NCBI GenBank assembly: GCA_046485135.1
Contig: JAWOHN010000040.1
Location: forward strand, 1 to 12,719
DNA length: 12,719 bases
Direction of reading: 5' to 3'
DNA from: CAZAQS01 sp046485135
GTDB taxonomy: Bacteria > Chloroflexota > Anaerolineae > Anaerolineales > UBA4823
In this document: piece by piece, positions 7,536 to 12,719 of the stretch
Position numbering within the stretch: position 1 is the stretch's first letter
Layout: every line of letters starts with the position of its first letter
The notes under the pieces: model-generated
The model's input: the letters and a program-made list of their open reading frames with translations, nothing else
The model's database searches: none
Told to the model about the DNA's origin: nothing
Translations under genes and position numbers: made by a program

Positions 7536-7697
7536 GACTTTTTCTCTTTTCGCACTGTCAAGCGTTACCAGAACCACACCCCCAATCTCTTGCTTGCTCA
7601 TCCGGGGTTGAGGCTCGAACTCCAAGTGAATTATACACAATTTCAGGTTTGGTAGGGTTCACTACGTTTATCCCTGAATAGCTAAAAATTTGGGTAT

Positions 7698-7711
7698 AAC
7701 ACTTGAGTGTT
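7698..7711. promoter_or_regulatory. Inverted repeat, possible operator
   Basis: AACACT and AGTGTT are perfect reverse complements separated by two bases. The size and symmetry fit a site for a dimeric helix-turn-helix regulator. It lies in the middle of the divergent region and could control either gene. No regulator is encoded next to it in this window. Confidence 0.35.
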
Positions 7712-7795
7712 CCTCGATTAGGTGGAGAGCTATCTCAAAAGCAATTAAGAGTTTATAATTGCCAGCACTGTCGGGGCTACCAGCCTGTATGATAA

Positions 7796-7817
7796 GGTGT
7801 CATATTGTATATACACC
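7796..7817. promoter_or_regulatory. Inverted repeat upstream of the aminotransferase gene
   Basis: GGTGT (7796-7800) and ACACC (7813-7817) are reverse complements. The stem can extend inward with ATA (7802-7804) and TAT (7810-7812) across a one-base bulge. It ends about 57 bases before the ATG and could be an operator or a leader hairpin. Confidence 0.3.
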
Positions 7818-7873
7818 ATATCTTCACTACGACAAATTCAAGTTAAAATACAGTAGGATCAAAAAAGGTGATT

Positions 7874-9043
7874 ATGACCAGTCTACCAGCGATTTTGGGG
7901 GGCAAGCCAGTTTTTGAACAGAAAATCCAAATTGTGCGTCCAGTTTTACCACCATATGAAGAGATTCGGGACGGAATTCAGGAAATCCTGAGCAGCGGAA
8001 TGGTGACCCGTGGCAAGTACCTGGATGCATTTGAAAATGAGATCGCCGGCCACTTGGGTGTTCGCCACGCAGTGGCAGTTTCCAGTTGTACTACCGGCCT
8101 GATGTTGGCCTATCGAGCCCTGGATCTGAGCGGGGAGGTGATCGTTCCTAGCTTTACCTTCATGGCTACGGTTAGTGCAATGATTTGGTGTGGACTCAAA
8201 CCCGTTTTTGTCGATGTGGATCCACATACCACCACGCTTGACCCGACCCTGGTAGAAAGGGCTGTTACCCCCCGCACTTCGGCCATCGTTGCTGTCCACA
8301 ATTTTGGCAACCCTGCCGATATTAGCGCCTTGGAGGAAATTGCCTCCCGGCATAAGCTGAAGCTGGTTTTCGACGCCGCGCATGGCTTTGGCGCTTTATA
8401 CCAAGGTAAACCCGTTGGTGGGCAGGGTGATGCCCAGGTATTCAGCATGAGCCCAACCAAGCTGCTTATTTCCGGTGAGGGCGGCGTTGTCACCACTAAC
8501 AACGATCAGGTGGCCAAGATGGTCCGCATTGGACGAGAATATGGCAACGATGGCAGCTATGACAGCATTTTTCCCGGGCTGAACGCGCGCTTGCCCGAGT
8601 TAAGCGCCTTGATGGGCCTGGCCAGCTTAAAAAATCTGGAACAGGCTGCTCTTTCCCGCAACCAGACGGCTGTCCTGTTCCACGAGCAGTTGCAGGGTTG
8701 CCCGGGGATTGGTTTTCAAGCCATTCGCCCGGGAGACCGCAGCTCATACCGGGAATACTCCATCACGATTGACCCGCATAAATTTGGCATTTCTCGCGAT
8801 AGGCTGGCTGAAGCCCTGCTGGCTGAGAATATTGATATCCGCAAATATTATGATCCGCCCGTACACCGCCAAACAGCTTACCAAGGGTACTATAATGGGC
8901 AGCCCTTACCGCACACCGATTGGCTTTCTTCCCAAAGTCTGAGCCTACCAATGTGGTCGAATATGGCGCCGGAAACCACTGCTAAGATTGCTGAAACGAT
9001 CGTCAATCTGCATGAGTATGCCGCTTCAATCCGGCAAGCCTGA
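7874..9043 (+). CDS. DegT/DnrJ/EryC1/StrS-family PLP sugar aminotransferase
   Basis: This 389-residue cytoplasmic enzyme of PLP fold type I typically moves an amino group from glutamate to a keto-sugar nucleotide, giving an amino sugar. Seen: an N-terminal PVLPPYEE and SGMVTRGKY region; the phosphate-binding VSSCTTGL (69-76); VPSFTFMAT (91-99); the PLP-nitrogen Asp167 in FDAAHGFGA, with His at the position that is often Gln; and Schiff-base Lys196 in SPTKLLISGEGG. EYGNDG and the GLNARLPELSALMG segment fit the substrate side. The length is normal. A GTG at 7868 is in frame, but it is part of the AAGGTG ribosome site of the ATG at 7874, which I prefer. The membrane epimerase gene begins 37 bp downstream, suggesting an operon for a surface-glycan sugar. 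The exact sugar cannot be told. Confidence 0.92.
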   Translation: MTSLPAILGGKPVFEQKIQIVRPVLPPYEEIRDGIQEILSSGMVTRGKYLDAFENEIAGHLGVRHAVAVSSCTTGLMLAYRALDLSGEVIVPSFTFMATVSAMIWCGLKPVFVDVDPHTTTLDPTLVERAVTPRTSAIVAVHNFGNPADISALEEIASRHKLKLVFDAAHGFGALYQGKPVGGQGDAQVFSMSPTKLLISGEGGVVTTNNDQVAKMVRIGREYGNDGSYDSIFPGLNARLPELSALMGLASLKNLEQAALSRNQTAVLFHEQLQGCPGIGFQAIRPGDRSSYREYSITIDPHKFGISRDRLAEALLAENIDIRKYYDPPVHRQTAYQGYYNGQPLPHTDWLSSQSLSLPMWSNMAPETTAKIAETIVNLHEYAASIRQA

Positions 9044-9080
9044 AGCTGAGGTATACTCTAGACGAGGAAATCTGCAGATC

Positions 9081-10673
9081 ATGCGGACAAAACAGGCTGC
9101 ACGCTTCAAAAAAGTGAGGAGATTCATTACCTATGAAGGGATCATCCGGCTTATCGCGGATTTGGTGCTGGTTAATTTGGCTATCATCACCGCGCTGGCA
9201 GCTGGTTTCTTTTATTATGTAGCTTACGAAGCACCCAGGGTCATCGATTTTCGGGAGACCTTCTGGTACTATTTTGACGGGTACGTCAGCAGCGCCTGGC
9301 TGTTGACGCTGATCTGCCTGGTTGTTTTCAGCTTGAACGGCTTTTATACCTACGGGCGTTTTTACCGTGGCCGCTACAAGATCCTGGTTGTGATTCAAGC
9401 GGTCAGCGTGGCCTACCTGATCTTCGGCTCGCTAGTTTATTTCTCGGAAGGGATCCTGAATCTGTACCTGCCCCGGCGGGCCTTCCCCATTGCCTGGTTG
9501 TTGACCATCGTTTTTCTGGTAGCTGCCCGCGCCTGGGCTTTGATTTGGGACAATGTGGTCGCGGCTGAACGTAACCTGCGCAAGCGACCGGAAGAAGGCA
9601 AAATCCGCAATGTGCTGGTCATTGGCGGTGCGGGGTATATCGGCTCTGCCTTGCTGCCCAAGCTGCTGGACAAGGGATACCGGGTCACATTGCTTGACCT
9701 CCTTTTGTATGGTACTGAACCGATCCAGGGCGTGATTGACCATCCCCGGTTAAAGATTTTGCAGGAAGATTTTCGACAGATCGACAAGGTAGTCGAGGCT
9801 ACCCAGGGGGCAGATGCCGTCATACACCTGGGTGGGATTGTGGGCGATCCAGCCTGCGCCCTGGACGAAGGTCTCACCACCGATATCAACTTGATGGCCA
9901 CCCGCATGACCGCGGAGGTATGTAAAGGCAGCGGGGTCAGCCGTTTCATCTTTGCCAGCACTTGTTCGGTGTATGGGGCCAGCGACGTGCGATTGGACGA
10001 GAAATCCCAACTGAACCCGGTTTCCTTGTACGCGCGCAGCAAGATCGCTTCCGAAAAAGTGCTTCTAAACATGGCGGATGACCGTTTTGCTCCGGTGATC
10101 TTGCGCTTCGGCACAATCTATGGCCTCTCAGGCAGGACTCGTTTTGACCTGGTGGTCAATTTGCTAACTGCCAAAGCTGTTGTTGATGGTCAAATTACCA
10201 TCTTTGGCGGCGATCAGTGGCGGCCATTCTTGCATGTAGAAGATGCTGCGACAGCCGTAATGCAGGTATTGGAAGCGCCGCTGCCCCTGGTTCGCAACCA
10301 GGTCTTCAACGTCGGTTCAGATGAACAGAACTACACGATCCGCCAGATCGGCGAGATCATCCACACGTTGGTGCCAAAAGCCGAAATTGTGAACAAAGAG
10401 GCCGACCTTGACCCGCGCAATTATTGGGTCAGTTTTAGCAAGATCAAAAAGACTCTGGGTTTTGAGTCCCAAAAGACCATTGAGCAAGGTGTGGAGCAGG
10501 TTATTGAAGCCATCCATAGCGGGAAAGTGACTGACTACAAAGATGCAAAATATAGCAATGTCAAGTTCCTGACCGAGGAAGGCATCTTCCGTCTGTCCCG
10601 CCAGGGGAACGGCTGGGCTTACCAGTTGTTGAACGAATCCGGGCAGGGTGTGACTGTTCTGGTCGATCTATAA
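9081..10673 (+). CDS. Membrane-anchored NAD-dependent sugar epimerase/dehydratase (extended SDR)
   Basis: This is a 530-residue protein. The first 160 residues hold four likely membrane helices (about 21-47, 71-88, 103-123 and 134-156) separated by charged loops, as in the membrane part of CapD/FlaA1 or WcaJ-type polysaccharide proteins. The rest is an extended SDR of GalE/RmlB style: GGAGYIGS (182-189) for NAD binding, HLGG (249-252), active-site STCSVYG (293-299), YARSK (Tyr317, Lys321), LRFGTIYG (341-348), RPFLHVEDAA (381-390) and FNVGS (409-413). A tail with DYKDAKYSNVKFL follows. It probably epimerises or dehydrates a nucleotide sugar at the membrane. Upstream TTG and ATG codons overlap the aminotransferase end. 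I chose the ATG at 9081, preceded by GAGGAAA (9064-9070), because it starts outside the previous gene and directly before a basic membrane-anchor start. Confidence 0.9.
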   Translation: MRTKQAARFKKVRRFITYEGIIRLIADLVLVNLAIITALAAGFFYYVAYEAPRVIDFRETFWYYFDGYVSSAWLLTLICLVVFSLNGFYTYGRFYRGRYKILVVIQAVSVAYLIFGSLVYFSEGILNLYLPRRAFPIAWLLTIVFLVAARAWALIWDNVVAAERNLRKRPEEGKIRNVLVIGGAGYIGSALLPKLLDKGYRVTLLDLLLYGTEPIQGVIDHPRLKILQEDFRQIDKVVEATQGADAVIHLGGIVGDPACALDEGLTTDINLMATRMTAEVCKGSGVSRFIFASTCSVYGASDVRLDEKSQLNPVSLYARSKIASEKVLLNMADDRFAPVILRFGTIYGLSGRTRFDLVVNLLTAKAVVDGQITIFGGDQWRPFLHVEDAATAVMQVLEAPLPLVRNQVFNVGSDEQNYTIRQIGEIIHTLVPKAEIVNKEADLDPRNYWVSFSKIKKTLGFESQKTIEQGVEQVIEAIHSGKVTDYKDAKYSNVKFLTEEGIFRLSRQGNGWAYQLLNESGQGVTVLVDL

Positions 10674-10680
10674 GTTGGGC

Positions 10681-11157
10681 TCACTTCTCCCCAAACTCCC
10701 CCATTTCCACTTCTCCTAAAAGCTTGAACAAATCCTCGCGGGCCATGAATACGGTCGAATAGCGTTCACCGGAGCCGATCGATATCTCGGTTTGGTCCAT
10801 CAAGCTTTGATCCACCAGGATGCGCAGAGGGGCAGACAACCCGATTGGTGAGACTGCTCCTAGAGGGTAGCCAGTGACCGCCAGCACTTCTTCCTCGCTG
10901 GCCATGGTCAAGCGCGAACGACCCAGATGACGGCGCAAGGCCGGCCAGGAAACCTGGCGCGGTCCTGCCATCAGCACCATCATATATTCGTCTTGAGCCA
11001 GGCGAAAGAGGATGCTGCGCACGACCTGTTCCGGTTTTTGACCGCGCTCACGGGCTGCCTGTCCTAGCGAGTGGACGGCTCCGGGATGGCGAAAGAAACG
11101 ATAGGGTATGCCCAGTTCGTCCAGGCGGCGAGTGACGGGAGTAGATTCTTGGTGCAT
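10681..11157 (-). CDS. YbaK/ProRS editing-domain aminoacyl-tRNA deacylase
   Basis: This 158-residue cytoplasmic protein belongs to the INS superfamily, whose members hydrolyse mischarged tRNAs such as Cys-tRNA(Pro) or Ala-tRNA(Pro). Seen: YRFFRHPGAVHS (19-30), PEQVVRSILFRL (42-53), the GxxxP loop GAVSPIG (100-106), and ILVDQSLMDQTEISIGSG (113-130) with the late beta strands. The length matches stand-alone YbaK proteins. At the position of the conserved Lys46 of E. coli YbaK this protein has Arg47, so the substrate may differ and specificity cannot be assigned. The gene converges with the epimerase, with only seven bases between stop codons. It is divergent from the secreted-protein gene. AGAAGG (11169-11174) is 11 bases from the ATG. 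Confidence 0.88.
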   Translation of the reverse strand: MHQESTPVTRRLDELGIPYRFFRHPGAVHSLGQAARERGQKPEQVVRSILFRLAQDEYMMVLMAGPRQVSWPALRRHLGRSRLTMASEEEVLAVTGYPLGAVSPIGLSAPLRILVDQSLMDQTEISIGSGERYSTVFMAREDLFKLLGEVEMGEFGEK

Positions 11158-11195
11158 AGAGATGGGTACCTTCTGTTGGCTTGGTTGTGTTTTTC

Positions 11196-11217
11196 ATTAT
11201 ATCTCCAAAAGATGGAG
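11196..11217 (-). promoter_or_regulatory. Candidate -10 box and dyad upstream of the deacylase gene
   Basis: On the minus strand a perfect TATAAT (11196-11201) lies 38 bases before the start codon. Directly behind it is an inverted repeat, CTCCA (11203-11207) and TGGAG (11213-11217), that could be an operator in the spacer. No clear -35 box is visible. Confidence 0.4.
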
Positions 11218-11232
11218 GTTCTATCACAGTGA

Positions 11233-11284
11233 TTCCCAATGCCCCAAAGTTCCCATTGCCCATTTGAAAGAGTCTTTATACAAT
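11233..11284 (+). promoter_or_regulatory. Promoter with a 12-bp direct repeat for the secreted-protein gene
   Basis: TTGCCC (11256-11261) and TACAAT (11279-11284) are separated by exactly 17 bases and resemble -35 and -10 boxes. Two 12-bp copies, TTCCCAATGCCC (11233-11244) and TTCCCATTGCCC (11250-11261), differ at one base, and the second covers the -35. This suggests an activator or repressor site. The transcript would have a very short leader of about 11 bases. Confidence 0.4.
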
Positions 11285-11301
11285 AGCCAGATGGAGTCGT
11301 T

Positions 11302-12719
11302 ATGAAGTCACCTATCAAAGCAGTTTTTTTATTCAGTATATTGTTGGTTGGAATATTATCTTTCACTCGCTGGCTTGCTTCGGACACCACCACGGTAGGG
11401 TTGGTAGAGGCTGCGGAGCAGCATACGTTGGGATCACTTTCCATTCAAGCGGATGCGGAAGATACCACGCTGTATCTGCCCGCTCTGCCAAGATTTGAGC
11501 GTTCAGTGGGGCTACCGCAAATGGCACGCGTCAATGCCCCATTTATGGAAGAAGTTCGGGTAACACGCGGCGCTATTCTATGGTTTGGCCGGGTGACTGT
11601 AGATGAAAATTTTGCCGATGTGCGCATCGGTTACAGCGCCAGCCAATTGTTTGTGCATCTCAACGTTTACGACCGCCTGCTGTGGTACGATACGACTCCA
11701 GGTATCCAGGATCTGCTCCAATGGGATGCAGCCAGCCTGTACCTGGCAACATCTTCTTCCAATGCGTACCGCTTTGATGGTCAATTATCCTGGTTTGAAC
11801 CGCGCAGCAGCTATCAGGCAGCTTGGACAAAAAGCGGCTCGGGCTGGCGAGTGGCAAACATCCCATTCGTCACCCAGGCTGGTTGGAGGGGCAACGCTCC
11901 CAACGACAACATCAATGACGATGGCTGGTCGCTTCAATTTAATATTCCTTTCAGTAGTTTAGGGCTTTTGTCACCACCGGCCGATGCGTCCATGTGGAAG
12001 ATCGGCTTGAAATTGTACGATCGAGATGACGCGGCTGGCTCTCCCCGTCCGGCACAAACCTGGCCTGCCGGATTTGATGAATACCAGCAAGAACTTTGGG
12101 CTGACCTGGTCTTTGGTCTACCTTCTTATACACCGCCTGCGGGAGTGGTTGCCTCCGGCGCGACCACCATCCGTCACCAGCTCAACGGCGCTGTTGTCCG
12201 GGACGGCATGGTGGGGGGCGGTATGCTATGTGGAGATGGGATTAACAAATGGAGCCAATGGGGGTTTGCAAATTACGCTGGTGCGGAGCAGGTCAATATC
12301 CAAAACCAGCTCGATGTTTCCGACCGGCCTTGTTTCTCCAGGTTTTACATCACTTTCCCTGTGGATCAAATTCCCAGTGGTAAAGCGATCGTTTCTGCTC
12401 AGGTGATCCTGTACCAGTTTGGCAACTCGGGCGGGGGTGAATTCGGTGAGCCGCCGCCTTCGCTCCTCCAGGCGTTGACCGTTGCTGAGGATTGGCAAGA
12501 AACTACGCTTAATTGGAACAATGCTCCCCAGGCTCTGGAGAACATCAGCCGGACCTGGGTCGAGCCGATCACTGTTTTTCCAGGCTGGCCGGGAGTGCCC
12601 TGGACCTGGGATGTCAGCCAGGCTCTTTCTCAGGCCTATCACTCCGGACAGCCGCTGCGCCTGGCATTTTATTCCGCGGATGGTCCCATGCATACCGGTA
12701 AATATTTTATCTCCTCGGA
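11302..12719 (+). CDS. Secreted CBM9-like/DNRLRE-like domain protein (3' end outside window)
   Basis: The frame from the ATG at 11302 is open to the window end (472 codons plus two bases) with no stop, so the gene is partial. GGAG (11293-11296) is five bases before the ATG. Residues 1-27 form a signal peptide or anchor (basic MKSPIK, then a hydrophobic core). Residues about 95-272 resemble a CBM9-like carbohydrate-binding domain: ADVRIGYSASQLFVHLNVYD (105-124), WDAASLYLAT, WSLQFNIPFSSLGL and WKIGLKLYDRDD. Residues about 290-472 resemble the DNRLRE (CBM96-like) fold of secreted proteins: SRFYITFPVDQIP, VSAQVILYQFG, WQETTLNWNNAP, WTWDVSQAL and LRLAFYSADG. I infer an exported protein that binds polysaccharide or the cell surface. 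Whether an enzyme domain follows past the edge is unknown. Confidence 0.85.
   Translation, partial: MKSPIKAVFLFSILLVGILSFTRWLASDTTTVGLVEAAEQHTLGSLSIQADAEDTTLYLPALPRFERSVGLPQMARVNAPFMEEVRVTRGAILWFGRVTVDENFADVRIGYSASQLFVHLNVYDRLLWYDTTPGIQDLLQWDAASLYLATSSSNAYRFDGQLSWFEPRSSYQAAWTKSGSGWRVANIPFVTQAGWRGNAPNDNINDDGWSLQFNIPFSSLGLLSPPADASMWKIGLKLYDRDDAAGSPRPAQTWPAGFDEYQQELWADLVFGLPSYTPPAGVVASGATTIRHQLNGAVVRDGMVGGGMLCGDGINKWSQWGFANYAGAEQVNIQNQLDVSDRPCFSRFYITFPVDQIPSGKAIVSAQVILYQFGNSGGGEFGEPPPSLLQALTVAEDWQETTLNWNNAPQALENISRTWVEPITVFPGWPGVPWTWDVSQALSQAYHSGQPLRLAFYSADGPMHTGKYFISS

Larger units (their letters stand above)
7536..7873. promoter_or_regulatory. Divergent regulatory region between kinase and aminotransferase genes
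   Basis: These 338 bases separate two divergent start codons. On the minus strand a perfect TATAAT (7630-7635) would place the kinase start of transcription near 7622, inside the long-frame extension, which supports the ATG at 7535. I found no good -35 for it. On the plus strand a TATAAT lies at 7754-7759, also without a clear -35. Two inverted repeats (7698-7711 and 7796-7817) may be operators. AAAAAAGGTG (7861-7870) is the ribosome site for the aminotransferase. Confidence 0.45.

Noticed and set aside
7536..7640. A 35-residue N-terminal extension of the kinase starting from TTG 7640 or ATG 7601
   Set aside because: Neither codon has a ribosome site. A TATAAT box lies inside the extension, and the kinase fold begins right after the ATG at 7535.
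8988..9080. Earlier starts of the epimerase overlapping the aminotransferase gene
   Set aside because: The added residues show no conserved character and no ribosome site. The ATG at 9081 has an upstream GAGGAAA and starts a basic anchor.
9437..10114. A 225-residue open frame on the minus strand inside the epimerase gene
   Set aside because: The plus strand encodes a clear SDR with all active-site motifs over the same bases. The antisense product is Ser/Arg-rich and has no recognisable domain or ribosome site.
1..12719. CRISPR array, tRNA or rRNA gene, insertion sequence or prophage
   Set aside because: No regularly spaced DNA repeats, cloverleaf-like sequence, transposase or integrase motifs, or terminal inverted repeats with target duplications were seen.

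Overview
The window reads as chromosomal DNA of a Chloroflexota bacterium, most likely class Anaerolineae. This placement is an inference from gene content and protein style, not a search result. The clues are Thr-Pro and Ala-Thr rich linkers in a surface-exposed receptor kinase, a long-form NfeD protease paired with a stomatin-like SPFH protein, a CBM9-like plus DNRLRE-like surface protein, and moderate GC with good AAGGA/GGAG type ribosome binding sites. Genes are densely packed. I see no tRNA, rRNA, CRISPR array, insertion sequence or phage gene.

Layout. Bases 1-119 probably hold the tail of an upstream gene. Next come two plus-strand genes: a D-alanine--D-alanine-ligase-like ATP-grasp enzyme (177-1241) and a small YwbE-family protein (1340-1546). 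A strong 16-bp hairpin (1631-1667) separates them from three minus-strand genes: an SPFH/Band 7 protein (1713-2627), a membrane-bound NfeD ClpP-class protease (2725-4101), and a receptor-like Ser/Thr kinase of about 1077 residues with FHA, Ig-like and beta-propeller domains (4302-7535). A regulatory gap of about 340 bp divides the kinase from a plus-strand sugar pair: a DegT-type PLP aminotransferase (7874-9043) and a membrane-anchored SDR epimerase/dehydratase (9081-10673). A convergent YbaK-type deacylase gene follows (10681-11157). The last gene (11302 to beyond the right edge) encodes a secreted CBM9-like/DNRLRE-like protein with no stop codon inside the window.

How the genes fit together. 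NfeD and SPFH form the known protease/stomatin partnership in membrane quality control. The aminotransferase and epimerase probably make or modify a nucleotide-activated amino sugar at the membrane for a cell-surface glycan. The kinase has the layout of a sensor: cytoplasmic kinase and FHA, one membrane helix, a Thr-Pro stalk and an external six-bladed TolB-like propeller. The final gene adds a secreted carbohydrate-binding type protein. A cell-envelope theme is therefore plausible, but no single multi-gene new system is demonstrated. The most unusual items are the fusion of a CapD-like membrane anchor to a GalE-type SDR, the kinase architecture with its catalytic-loop Lys-to-His change, and the Ddl-like enzyme that lacks the Ddl N-terminal substrate motif.
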